Shown here piece after piece: positions 27,194 to 35,215 of a stretch of DNA of 64,000 nt; position 1 is the first letter of the stretch; every line of letters starts with the position of its first letter. The translations under genes were made by a program, and so were the position numbers. The notes beneath the pieces are model-generated. The model did no database searches. It was not told the DNA's origin and saw nothing but the letters and a program-made list of their open reading frames with translations. The stretch covers positions 1 to 64,000 of the forward strand of contig JBBIRA010000004.1 of the NCBI GenBank assembly GCA_037442005.1, in the 5' to 3' direction. Source of the DNA: Leptospirillum sp037442005 (GTDB taxonomy: Bacteria; Nitrospirota; Leptospirillia; Leptospirillales; Leptospirillaceae).

Positions 27194-27210
27194 CAGGGAA
27201 ATCATCCCTG
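27186..27210 (+). repeat. Two overlapping, mutually exclusive hairpins
   Basis: TTCCCT-AGC-AGGGAA (27186-27200) and CAGGGA-AATCA-TCCCTG (27194-27210) share the AGGGA segment, so only one can form at a time. The rodZ-like stop codon lies inside the first. No T-run follows, so neither is a standard terminator. Confidence 0.4.
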
Positions 27211-27260
27211 ACAAAGGAATTCGGATAACCAGCTCAAATGGATGATAAGGGGTTTATTTG

Positions 27261-28322
27261 ATGCAGAGCGTGTTGAAAGAAGAAAGCAAGCAGGATCGAT
27301 CTGCCACTTCCCGAAATTTCAAGGGAAAGGGATTGAATCTTCTGGTCAGCGGAGTGCTGGTTCTCCTGCTGGGTAGCGGATTGGGGTGTGCACAGGCTCC
27401 AGTGCAACTTCATTACCGCACCGATGCAGGAATGACAAAGCCCCATCAGTATGCGACTTCTCTTCGGTTTGGCGTTGTGCTGTTCAAGGATGACAGGGCC
27501 AGCACCCTGTTAACGGGAGACCGCCAGTATATCGGCTGGGGAACCAATACATACCGGACGGATTCGGATGTGGATCTTCATGTGACCAAGGCGTTTGTTG
27601 ACCAGTTCAACTATCTGGGTCTCCACTCTGTTCTGATCCATCATCCTCCTGCAGATTTTTCTTTCCAATCTAATTCATGGGTCCAGAACCTGCGTTCCCG
27701 ATTTCCGAATGTTGATGTGTTTGTTGTCGGTCGGATCATGAATTACCAGTTCCAATCATCAAACACCGGCTATATTGAAGGAACCGGCGATGCGGTTGAG
27801 AAAGACCAGGTCGAGCTTGATGTGTATTTTATCAATGCCCAGACAGGGCATCCTATTTGGGGAACGCGGATCCATGAACGCTCAATGGCCAAAAGCCGGC
27901 ATTCAAAACCTTTGGACGTTGCGGCAGAACGTCTGGACAGGGATCTGCAGAAAGTTATCCTGGGGTACGCTGACCGCTCTGTGTCACACCTCGACAAAGT
28001 CTTTCCCGGATCCATTCAGGTTGAACAGACATCAAGCCCGGTAGGTACACAGGACAAGACGATTTCAGCCGCGGCGTTCAATCCCCAGAAGAATCCCATC
28101 CCTGCAGGAAAGGGGAGACTTGTCGTTACAACAAATCCTACCGGGGCGAAGGTATACATTGATGGCGTCTTCTATGGAGACACACCATTAATGCTTGATC
28201 TTGATCCAGGAGTTCATCTTTTAAAGGTCAAAAAGAGCGGATACCATGTCAGCCGCGACAAGATCGGAATTCTTTCCGGAACGATGGCTCCCTGGCAAGA
28301 GGACTTGCAAAAAAAGTTTTAG
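27261..28322 (+). CDS. Lipoprotein with C-terminal PEGA domain
   Basis: The 353-residue precursor starts at ATG 27261, has a basic n-region of about 25 residues, and a lipobox near residue 43 (GSGLGC). Residues 60-255 form a domain also present in the lipoprotein at 28775: HVTKAFVDQFNYLG, GRIMNYQFQ and VYFINAQTGHPIWG are its landmarks. Residues 285-335 are a PEGA domain (GRLVVTTNPTGAKVYIDGVF, then GDTPLMLDL and HLLKVKKSGY), a surface-exposed beta fold found in envelope proteins. The function is unknown. A strong terminator follows 43 bases after the stop. Confidence 0.75.
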   Translation: MQSVLKEESKQDRSATSRNFKGKGLNLLVSGVLVLLLGSGLGCAQAPVQLHYRTDAGMTKPHQYATSLRFGVVLFKDDRASTLLTGDRQYIGWGTNTYRTDSDVDLHVTKAFVDQFNYLGLHSVLIHHPPADFSFQSNSWVQNLRSRFPNVDVFVVGRIMNYQFQSSNTGYIEGTGDAVEKDQVELDVYFINAQTGHPIWGTRIHERSMAKSRHSKPLDVAAERLDRDLQKVILGYADRSVSHLDKVFPGSIQVEQTSSPVGTQDKTISAAAFNPQKNPIPAGKGRLVVTTNPTGAKVYIDGVFYGDTPLMLDLDPGVHLLKVKKSGYHVSRDKIGILSGTMAPWQEDLQKKF

Positions 28323-28337
28323 GATCAGCTTCTCATA

Positions 28338-28366
28338 TTGCCTTCAGGGATGAAAAACGTTATATT
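28338..28366 (+). promoter_or_regulatory. tRNA-Thr promoter
   Basis: TTGCCT (28338-28343) and TATATT (28361-28366) are exactly 17 bases apart. Transcription would start near 28373, inside the 5' arm or loop of the hairpin that terminates the upstream gene, and 26 bases before the tRNA. Confidence 0.6.
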
Positions 28367-28396
28367 GGCTGGAGAAATCCCTCCAGCCAATTTTTT
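28365..28396 (+). terminator. Intrinsic terminator of the PEGA lipoprotein gene
   Basis: A perfect ten-base stem (TTGGCTGGAG, loop AAATCC, CTCCAGCCAA) is followed by six T. The T-run ends two bases before tRNA-Thr begins. The stem's first bases overlap the -10 box of the tRNA promoter. Confidence 0.9.
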
Positions 28397-28398
28397 CT

Positions 28399-28473
28399 GC
28401 CGGCGTAGCACAGTGGTAGTGCAGTCGATTCGTAATCGACAGGCCGTCGGTTCAATCCCGACCGCCGGCTCCA
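28399..28473 (+). tRNA. tRNA-Thr (anticodon CGU)
   Basis: The 75-base gene has acceptor GCCGGCG pairing with CGCCGGC, D arm AGCACAGTGGTAGTGC, anticodon stem GTCGA/TCGAC around loop TTCGTAA (anticodon CGT), T arm GTCGGTTCAATCCCGAC, and an encoded CCA. Confidence 0.97.
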
Positions 28474-28774
28474 TTCCCTCACCCGAAAAATCCAGTAAAG
28501 GGTTGCCCCCGACCTCAGTTTCCTGTCGCATCATGATATTTCAACAATAGGATCCGGTTTATAACGGAATTCTGTCAGAACTCCCTTCGATCTCGAGAAC
28601 GCTTTCGTGACTTTTTTTCTTTTGGATTCCGACTCCTGAAGACACATTTTTGCTAAGTGAACGGCATGTTGAGCTCACTGACCTCCGGCGTTATCCTTTG
28701 AGAACCGCTCCCGGAACATCGATTACAGAGCTCCAGTCATTTTTTGGTTGAACTTTAATCAGGAGGGCCTCACA
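28474..28774 (+). promoter_or_regulatory. Gene-free spacer with a candidate promoter
   Basis: No gene is supported in these 301 bases. TTGAGC (28669-28674) and TATCCT (28692-28697) are 17 bases apart and could drive the following lipoprotein gene. AGGAGG at 28761-28766 is that gene's ribosome site. A stretch of T near 28612 is not preceded by a convincing hairpin. Confidence 0.35.
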
Positions 28775-29479
28775 ATGACTCGGTTGAAAGGAATCATCTT
28801 TTTGTCTGTGTTTCTTGCCGTCACGCTGGTATCACTCGGTTCTTGCGCCTCAAACAGGGTCTCTCTCGGTTATGCGACGATCACGGATCCATCGGTGAGA
28901 ATGACAGACAAAAGTCTGGTTGTTGCAACGCTTGTTGATCATCGATTCCGACTCTATTCGTTCGGAGCAAACTCCATGGGTGATGTCGCCGGATGGGGGC
29001 AGGGAACCGGAACGCTCACGACACCGGAAAATATTCCTGTTCATGTGACCCGGGCACTGGTTCATCAATATCAGACATTTGGTGGAAATGCCGTTTTCCG
29101 TCCGGATGTTTCATGTCATCTGTCCAAGTCTTCGGATGGAAATTATTCAGTCCGGTCTTCTTACCCTGGCCCGGTTCTGTGTGGCTCGATTCTGGACTAT
29201 CAGTTCCAGATCGATCATGCAACCGTGGGGTTCGGGACCTATATCTCCACTTTTGATATGACCGCAGGAGCCACCCTCAAGGCTCAGGTCGCACTTCACC
29301 TCTTCCTGGTTCAGGGGACAAGGATCCTTTGGCAAGGATATGTCGGCTCAGCGGATGGACAAAAAGATATTAAAGGTCCTAACCTTCGACAAAAAGGTGT
29401 CGCTCTTCTTGAACATTCTTTAGGTATGGCGATTGAACAATCGGTTCCGGATATTTCATCCGGGTTGGGGAAAGTCTGA
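28775..29479 (+). CDS. Outer-membrane lipoprotein, paralogue of the PEGA lipoprotein
   Basis: The ATG at 28775 is eight bases after AGGAGG. The 234-residue precursor has a lipobox (SLGSC, cysteine near residue 24). The mature part matches the N-terminal domain of the lipoprotein at 27261 in order and spacing: VHVTRALVHQYQTFGG, GSILDYQFQ, VALHLFLVQGTRILWQG and a C-terminal helix LEHSLGMAI. It lacks the PEGA domain. The shared fold resembles small lipoproteins of the LpoB/GNA1162 kind, but I cannot assign a family. Function is unknown. Confidence 0.65.
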   Translation: MTRLKGIIFLSVFLAVTLVSLGSCASNRVSLGYATITDPSVRMTDKSLVVATLVDHRFRLYSFGANSMGDVAGWGQGTGTLTTPENIPVHVTRALVHQYQTFGGNAVFRPDVSCHLSKSSDGNYSVRSSYPGPVLCGSILDYQFQIDHATVGFGTYISTFDMTAGATLKAQVALHLFLVQGTRILWQGYVGSADGQKDIKGPNLRQKGVALLEHSLGMAIEQSVPDISSGLGKV

Positions 29480-29718
29480 ACCGATCCGTAACAGTCCGAG
29501 GGAAAAAGCTTCTTCTTTCTGACGACAGTCACCGAAAGGATCTTGTTCTTTAAGACAGGCAATGCTGCCGATTGCGGGGATCGGTGTTTCGGGAGCCATT
29601 GTCTGAGATCTATTCAGTCGGACGTTGTGTCAGGAAGCTGTCAAGTTTTTCTTTTGGGTAAAAAGTTTGATACGGTATTGTTAAATCTATCGTCTGACAT
29701 ATAAAAAGGGGGAGATGC

Positions 29719-30504
29719 GTGAATCAAGAGAGTCAATGGTTTTCAAACTGGCCGCAGCAAGGACTTTTTTCTGAAATCAAAACAGAACGCGTTGATTTGG
29801 GAAAAGGGTTAACGGGGGCGGTGGCATTGCCGGCCACGAAAGATCCAAGACCTGCGGTAATCATTATCATGGAAACATTCGGACTGAATGACTTTGTTCT
29901 GGATGTTGTCCGACTGTTTGCCCATGAGGGTTATGTCGCGCTGGCTCCGGACATTTTTCATGGTGATATTTATGACTATGAGAATATCGGCCCGGCTCTG
30001 ACCCATCTTTCCAGTCTGAATGACGTCACTGTGATGGATGAAATCGGCTCCGGAATTCACTATTTATCCCGCCACCCGAATGTTCTGAAGTCGTCGATCG
30101 GAGTGGTCGGTTTTTGTATGGGCGGGAGACTGTCCTTTTTATCGATGGCAAGCTATCCGGAACAGCTGAAGGCAGGAGTCTGTTTCTATCCGGGATCCTT
30201 GGGCATTGAGGGAAAAGACAGGCTTGGCCGGGAAGGTGTGCTGGAGAAGGCTTCTTCTATCCGCCATCCGGTTCTGCTCCTTTATGGTGCCGAAGACCCT
30301 TCGATTCTGCCATCCGAGCATGCCCGCATTACTCAACGGATGGGCGATCTCAAAAAAGAATATGTGATGGCAGCCTATCCCGGCGCAGGGCATGGTTTTT
30401 TTAATGGCCGTCGAGGCAGCTATCATCTTGCCAGTGCTCAAAAAAGCTGGATGCTGGCCCGGACATTTCTGGAATCCTGTTTTAAAAATCCTTCCTCTCA
30501 CTGA
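29719..30504 (+). CDS. Dienelactone hydrolase family protein
   Basis: The 261-residue alpha/beta hydrolase has the cysteine nucleophile motif GFCMGG (near residue 133), the aspartate in YGAEDPS and the histidine in GAGHGFFN, giving the Cys-Asp-His triad of dienelactone hydrolases. IMETFGLNDFVLDVVRLFA and APDIFHGD are also typical. True dienelactone hydrolases act in chlorocatechol breakdown; most homologues have unknown ester or lactone substrates, and no aromatic pathway is nearby. GTG 29719 follows GGGGGAG. Cytosolic, no signal peptide. Confidence 0.88.
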   Translation: MNQESQWFSNWPQQGLFSEIKTERVDLGKGLTGAVALPATKDPRPAVIIIMETFGLNDFVLDVVRLFAHEGYVALAPDIFHGDIYDYENIGPALTHLSSLNDVTVMDEIGSGIHYLSRHPNVLKSSIGVVGFCMGGRLSFLSMASYPEQLKAGVCFYPGSLGIEGKDRLGREGVLEKASSIRHPVLLLYGAEDPSILPSEHARITQRMGDLKKEYVMAAYPGAGHGFFNGRRGSYHLASAQKSWMLARTFLESCFKNPSSH

Positions 30505-30550
30505 TGGGATCAACCCATGTCCTTTTCCTGACCACCGCACCATCGGTTGA

Positions 30551-30589
30551 TTGTCTTTCATCCCACGCTTCTTGTTGGATGAAAGACAA
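30551..30589 (+). repeat. 13-base perfect inverted repeat in the leader of an MFS gene
   Basis: TTGTCTTTCATCC (30551-30563) pairs perfectly with GGATGAAAGACAA (30577-30589) across a 13-base loop. The 3' arm ends three bases before the likely GTG start (30593), so the hairpin would cover the ribosome-binding region. No T-run follows. Confidence 0.75.
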
Positions 30590-30592
30590 CCG

Positions 30593-31807
30593 GTGATAGC
30601 TGATTCTGTCAGGGAGTCCTTCCTGAAACGCCCGGCACTGGCAATTGTCCCAGGGGTTCTTTTTTCAGGAATCGGCGGAGGGATGGCTTTTCCTGTCCTC
30701 CCGCTAGCTGCCTTGAATGCAGGTGTTTCCCTTTCCTTTATTGGTCTTATCATGGCAGCGAATCGACTGGTCCGGATGGTTTTTGCCCCTGTTGTGGGCA
30801 TGCTGGTTGATCGGTTTGGCGGGAGAGTTGTTTTTCTTTCCGGGATCCTTGTGAATATGGTCGTGATGGTTCTTTTCGCAATGGGAAGCCTGACGGGTAA
30901 AGAGGGGGCCTTTTTCCTGTCGGGAAGACTGTTGCATGGGGTAGGGTCGGCCTGTGTTTTTGTTTCAGCACAAACATTGGCATTATTTGCCGGCGGGTCT
31001 GCTTCCAGGGGACGGTCAACGTCGTTTGTCCGTGCTGCCCAGTCATCGGGCACCCCTTTCGGGTTTATCCTGGGAGGAGTGCTGGTCACGTTCTTCGGGG
31101 AAGTCACAACCTTCCTTCTTGCAATGGCGGCACTACTTGTTGCTTTCACGGTCGCCTTTGTGACTCTTCCAGACATCGGAAAAAAACCGTTACTTGAAAA
31201 AGAGCCGGTGCAGAAGGAAAAGATTGAATGGACCTGGGGATTTCTCCCGTTGTTTGCGATGGTCTTCATCTTCACTTTCTCTCTGCAGGGTGTTTTGTTA
31301 TCGACGCTTGTCCTGTGGGTGCATCAGCGGAGTCTTTCTCTCGAACACCTGCATTCTCAGGGAACCGCAGGGGTTCTTTTGGCCATTGAAGCCTTCTGTT
31401 CCGCCGGATTTTCTCTTCTTTCAGGTCGTATCGCTGACCGTTGGGGGTACCCTTCAAGAATTTCAACAGTCGGTTTTTTGCTTGTATTTTTGGGCCTTAC
31501 GTTCTTCTCGAAGGGACTATCAGGTTCAGAGCTTTTTACGGCACTGGTTCTTCTCGGAATTGGTGCAGGTCTGGTCTGGATCAACCTTTTGCTTTTTCTG
31601 GATATGTTTGTTCCGCATTCGATGCGGGGAAGGGCGATGGGATCAATCCAGCTGATTGGGGATTCCGGAAGTGCGCTTGGGGCGTTTCTCGGCCCGGTCA
31701 TGATGCTGAAGGGAACCGGGTTCCCTTATTCTGTATCCGCTTTTCTGGTGATGGGTGCTGTCTTTTGCGGACTCATCCTTCACCGGTTCGAGAAAAGAAA
31801 AAACTGA
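30593..31807 (+). CDS. Major facilitator superfamily transporter
   Basis: The product of about 404 residues has twelve predicted transmembrane segments and MFS motif A between helices 2 and 3 (GMLVDRFGGRVV). A second-half repeat of this motif (LSGRIADRWG) is also seen. It looks like an exporter of the drug:proton antiporter type; the substrate is unknown. The start is uncertain: GTG 30593 is preferred, with in-frame TTGs at 30551, 30572 and 30575, none with a strong ribosome site. A 13-base inverted repeat covers this region. It is convergent with another MFS gene, four bases apart. Confidence 0.85.
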   Translation: MIADSVRESFLKRPALAIVPGVLFSGIGGGMAFPVLPLAALNAGVSLSFIGLIMAANRLVRMVFAPVVGMLVDRFGGRVVFLSGILVNMVVMVLFAMGSLTGKEGAFFLSGRLLHGVGSACVFVSAQTLALFAGGSASRGRSTSFVRAAQSSGTPFGFILGGVLVTFFGEVTTFLLAMAALLVAFTVAFVTLPDIGKKPLLEKEPVQKEKIEWTWGFLPLFAMVFIFTFSLQGVLLSTLVLWVHQRSLSLEHLHSQGTAGVLLAIEAFCSAGFSLLSGRIADRWGYPSRISTVGFLLVFLGLTFFSKGLSGSELFTALVLLGIGAGLVWINLLLFLDMFVPHSMRGRAMGSIQLIGDSGSALGAFLGPVMMLKGTGFPYSVSAFLVMGAVFCGLILHRFEKRKN

Positions 31808-31811
31808 CCCT

Positions 31812-33059
31812 TTATACAAAATCCTTTTCCGGAGGAGAGGATCTGAGCGAGCGGTTGACCGGGGTTTTTAAGATGATTCCCATGATTAATGAAAGCACCC
31901 CAAGAAGAGCGAATGTTTTTGAAAGACCGATCGAGTGGGTTAAAAGCGGCAGTAATGCTGCCCCGATCGATGCGAAGAGGAGAAACCCCGCACTGATCAG
32001 TGTCATGACCGAACCCAATACAGCTTTTGGGGCATGGATTGAAACGTCTGCATGAACAATCGGATGGATCACGGCCAAGAGGCCTCCCACAACAAGTGCG
32101 CAGAAAAATGCTTCCGGTATAGTCGTTGATTTTCCCAGAAAGACAATGAAAATGCTTGATCCGAGAAGGGCCATGGGAGCGGTATTCGCTTTTTGTGCGC
32201 CGAAGATCCCTTTTGACATCAAGATGGACATCGCCAATTGCCCGATACCGAAGCCTGTTACCAAAATTCCCAGTGTCATTCCTCCTTTGCGCAATATGTC
32301 TTTGACAAGTTCCGGCAGAAGGAGTGTCAGGGGAATGGTGAGCAAACCAAAGACAGAGTAAGTGATAATGGCTTTTTTTAATGCGGGAGTTTCCAGGATG
32401 GCCATGACTCCTTTCCCCCCCAGATGGCTCCCTAGCGTCGGCTTCTCTTCTGATTTTTCCCTGACATTGATTTTTTCAGTGGACTGAATCTTCCACAGAA
32501 AGACAACCGAGAAGAAAAAACTCAAGGATGCAATACCCATTACAAAGGGGGCAGCCATGACACTGAGAAGGGCCCCCCCTAAGACCGGTCCGATGAGCAA
32601 GCCAGCATTTCCTGTTGTCTGGAGCGTCGCATTCGCTTTGAGAATATCCTTCGATGACCCGTTTTCAAGGAGGGAGGGGATCAATGCATATAATCCGGGG
32701 CCAAAGGCTCCTGAACAGATGGTTGTCAAAAAGACAATAACCATCAGAACGGGAATGGTCAGATCATGAAAAAGAAAGAGGACTGGAGCAACAAACGAAA
32801 GGAGTGTCCGGCAAAGATCGATGATCAGAAGAACCTTTTTCTTGTCATGGTGGTCATATAACGCCCCGGTGATCGGGCTTAAAAGTAAAGAAGGAAAATT
32901 CTGGAGAATTCCGGTGATGGCCACAGTGCTGACTGAATGGGTAGCCTGGTAAATATAGAAGAGAAGAGCTACCCGGGCGATGTTTTCTCCGACCTGAGAA
33001 ATAAATTGTCCCCTGAAAAGATGTCTTATTTTTTCTTCAGCCGTCTGAACATGATTCAC
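31812..33059 (-). CDS. Major facilitator superfamily transporter (MFS_3/EntS-like)
   Basis: The GTG at 33059 has GGGAGGA at a good distance upstream; earlier in-frame ATGs lack one. The 415-residue protein has twelve hydrophobic segments. RGQFISQVGENIARVALLFY and PITGALYDHHDKKKVL (motif A region) place it near the MFS_3 group, which includes enterobactin and macrolide exporters. The substrate is unknown. Its 3' end is four bases from the 3' end of the other MFS gene. Confidence 0.85.
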   Translation of the reverse strand: MNHVQTAEEKIRHLFRGQFISQVGENIARVALLFYIYQATHSVSTVAITGILQNFPSLLLSPITGALYDHHDKKKVLLIIDLCRTLLSFVAPVLFLFHDLTIPVLMVIVFLTTICSGAFGPGLYALIPSLLENGSSKDILKANATLQTTGNAGLLIGPVLGGALLSVMAAPFVMGIASLSFFFSVVFLWKIQSTEKINVREKSEEKPTLGSHLGGKGVMAILETPALKKAIITYSVFGLLTIPLTLLLPELVKDILRKGGMTLGILVTGFGIGQLAMSILMSKGIFGAQKANTAPMALLGSSIFIVFLGKSTTIPEAFFCALVVGGLLAVIHPIVHADVSIHAPKAVLGSVMTLISAGFLLFASIGAALLPLLTHSIGLSKTFALLGVLSLIMGIILKTPVNRSLRSSPPEKDFV

Positions 33060-33251
33060 TGTCTCATCCTCCCGTGGCATTTTCAAAAGATTGCAACCCG
33101 GATAAAGCAACATCCGGGCCACATTGATGAGGCTTTGTTTATCAAGGAATTACTGGAAGAGACCTGGAGATTCCTTGGGAGGGATTGTGAAAAATAGCGA
33201 CAAGGAATGTTTCGAAGGGTAACACTTCAAAGGGAATGGAGACTGGCTCGG

Positions 33252-33473
33252 GCAAAGGTCTTGGTCTGCTGAAAGACGTGCTCGGTGCGCGGATGGACGT
33301 GTCCGGCCTGTGGCGTGATCCACTACCGCAATGTGAATGCGGAGGTGAACATCAAGAACATGACGGTGAGTTCCACGGTATCAGCTTGTGGAGAGGAAGG
33401 TTCTGGCTCGGGTCGCAAGACCCGAGTGAACCCGTCCACGATGAAGCAGGAAGTCAGCTTTGTTCCTGTTTAG
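33252..33473 (+). pseudogene. TnpB (IS605 OrfB) C-terminal relic
   Basis: The reading frame ending at the TAG 33471-33473 encodes KTCS followed directly by VRGWTCPACGVIHYRNVNAE, then EGSGSGR and PSTMKQE, the zinc-ribbon and C-terminal signatures of IS605-family TnpB. Damage is clear. The rest of the gene is missing, an in-frame TGA precedes KTCS, the second half of the first CxxC and its loop are deleted, and the third RuvC aspartate (HDRDxNA in active proteins) reads HYRNVNA. It cannot be functional. It sits between the MFS gene and the Anbu gene. Confidence 0.85.
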
Positions 33474-33502
33474 GCGGGAATGAGCAAATCTTGCGGAACG
33501 GA

Positions 33503-34240
33503 TCAGGATAACCCGGGATTAAGGTCGGAGAGCTTGGAAAAGGCCTCCCGGATCCCCTCGGACCACTGCCTTCTGAGTTCATTGAAATAGGGATCTGTTT
33601 CCTGAATATGCCATCGCATTTCAACCTGCAGTGAGTCCTTCCGGTAACAGAGAAGGTCGATGGGAAGTCCCACGGAGATATTGCTTCGCATGGTGGAGTC
33701 AAATGAGACCAGCAGGCATTTTGCTCCGTCGATCAGTTCCGTGTCCTCACGAATCAGACGGTCGATAATGGGCCTTCCGTATTTGGCTTCTCCAATCTGA
33801 AAATAGGGCGTTTCCTTTGTCGATTCAAGGAAGTTACCCTGAGGGTAGAGGTGAAAAAGTCTTGGTTCTTCACCCTTTATCTGTCCTCCCAATAAAAAAG
33901 AGGCGTTACTGTCTATATAACTTCTGGCCAGATGCGGTCCATCTTTCGCCTGGACCTCTCTAAGCATGTCTCCCAGAAGGATGACCACGTCAAACATCGA
34001 TGGGACCGACCAGATGGTCTCCTTTCCGTCGGAAAACTGGGACAGTCTGTCGATATGGGAAAGGGTGGCCTGTGTAATCGAAAGATTGCCGGAAGTCAGG
34101 ATAACAATAACCCTCTCTCCCTTTTTTTCGTAGACTTTCATTTTCGAATAGGTGGAAACATTGTCGACACCGGCGTTTGTCCGGGAGTCCGAACCGAAAA
34201 CAAGCCCCTTGTCCATCATCATTGCGGCACAGTAGGTCAT
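33503..34240 (-). CDS. Anbu, proteasome-like Ntn-hydrolase
   Basis: The 245-residue protein belongs to the Anbu group (bacterial proteasome-type protease). After removal of Met the chain starts with Thr1; SDSRTNAG gives Asp17 and Lys32 follows at the usual distance, matching the Thr-Asp-Lys catalytic set of proteasome beta subunits. LLGGQIKGEEPRLFHLYPQG and CLLVSFDSTMRSNISVG are further family features. Anbu assembles into open helical rings; its natural substrate is not settled. It is the last gene of an operon with alpha-E and ATP-grasp proteins, overlapping the former by four bases. This operon is the classic Anbu neighbourhood, here without a transglutaminase-like gene. Confidence 0.9.
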   Translation of the reverse strand: MTYCAAMMMDKGLVFGSDSRTNAGVDNVSTYSKMKVYEKKGERVIVILTSGNLSITQATLSHIDRLSQFSDGKETIWSVPSMFDVVILLGDMLREVQAKDGPHLARSYIDSNASFLLGGQIKGEEPRLFHLYPQGNFLESTKETPYFQIGEAKYGRPIIDRLIREDTELIDGAKCLLVSFDSTMRSNISVGLPIDLLCYRKDSLQVEMRWHIQETDPYFNELRRQWSEGIREAFSKLSDLNPGLS

Positions 34241-35214
34241 TGAAAGTACCCTCGTCTGATAGGCTTCAGTTTCATTTCAGGAGAAAAATAAGCCACCTGT
34301 ATCTCATTTGAAAGTTGGTTGACGCGTTCCAGAAAATCTTCAATGTATTCGTGTAACCCTGTTTTAAAAATGTCCTCAATTCTGGAAAAATGCAATCGGG
34401 CATGGATTTCTCCTGCGATTCTTTGTACTTCTCCTCCGTTTGATCCGCCAATAATTGAAAGAATCGAGACAATCTGGTCGAGGCAAGAGTGAAGGGATCG
34501 TGGAAGATCTTCCCTGAGCAATAGAAACTCCGCGACCTTGATGGGGGAAAGGGATTGCTGATAACTCTTTCTGAATGCCGTAAATGCGCTGACCGAACGT
34601 AACAGGGCACCCCATTGATAATAATCCACGGCACCACCGATCTCTTTCAGATCCGGAAGGAGAAGGTGGTATTTGACATCCAGAATGCGGGCTGTACTGT
34701 CCGCCCGCTCAACAAAAGTCCCGATGTTCAGAAACTGGTAACTTTCGTCCCTGAGCATTGTACTGTTCGTTATTCCGGAAAACAGGTGAGATCGTTCCTT
34801 AACCCAATCAAAAATGGGACGCAGGTCGGCTTCATCCCTGGCGTTTTTCTGGAAACGGGCATAGTCAAGCCAGGTGTCATTGATGCTTTCCCACATTTCT
34901 GAAGTGATTGACCCCCTTAAGGATCGGGCATTTTCTCTGGCTTTTCTGATGCTGGAATAAATACTCCCGGGGTTTTCAGGATCAAATCCGATAAAAAACA
35001 GGACATTTCGTGCTGTGACATTTCCGTAGCGCGTGAGAAACTCCTTGTTTGTATCGGTAATACTGAGGGGAACGCTCCACTCCTCCGCACGATGATCCCT
35101 GTCATGAGGAATCAGTGACATAATATACATGATATTTAAGACACGGGCCGTATTCTGGGCCCGTTCCATGTATCGGCCCATCCAGTAGACATTGGCAGCT
35201 GTTCGGCTCAGCAT
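34237..35214 (-). CDS. Alpha-E domain protein (DUF403)
   Basis: The 325-residue helical protein opens with LSRTAANVYWMGRYMERAQNTARVL, the conserved start of the alpha-E family, and later has FVERADSTARILDVKYHLLL. Alpha-E proteins are found next to circularly permuted ATP-grasp enzymes and are thought to take part in making a peptide-like tag or small peptide. The ATG follows the ATP-grasp stop by one base and the stop overlaps the Anbu gene by four, so the three proteins are made together. No enzymatic residues can be proposed from sequence alone. Confidence 0.88.
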   Translation of the reverse strand: MLSRTAANVYWMGRYMERAQNTARVLNIMYIMSLIPHDRDHRAEEWSVPLSITDTNKEFLTRYGNVTARNVLFFIGFDPENPGSIYSSIRKARENARSLRGSITSEMWESINDTWLDYARFQKNARDEADLRPIFDWVKERSHLFSGITNSTMLRDESYQFLNIGTFVERADSTARILDVKYHLLLPDLKEIGGAVDYYQWGALLRSVSAFTAFRKSYQQSLSPIKVAEFLLLREDLPRSLHSCLDQIVSILSIIGGSNGGEVQRIAGEIHARLHFSRIEDIFKTGLHEYIEDFLERVNQLSNEIQVAYFSPEMKLKPIRRGYFQ

Positions 35215-35215
35215 C

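Noticed and set aside
30503..30517. Small hairpin ATGGG/CCCAT as terminator of the dienelactone hydrolase gene
   Set aside because: A five-base stem with no following T-run does not support a terminator call.
30139..31275. 378-codon open frame antisense to the dienelactone hydrolase and MFS genes
   Set aside because: It spans two unrelated well-supported genes and is rich in Arg, Pro and Thr, typical of antisense shadows.
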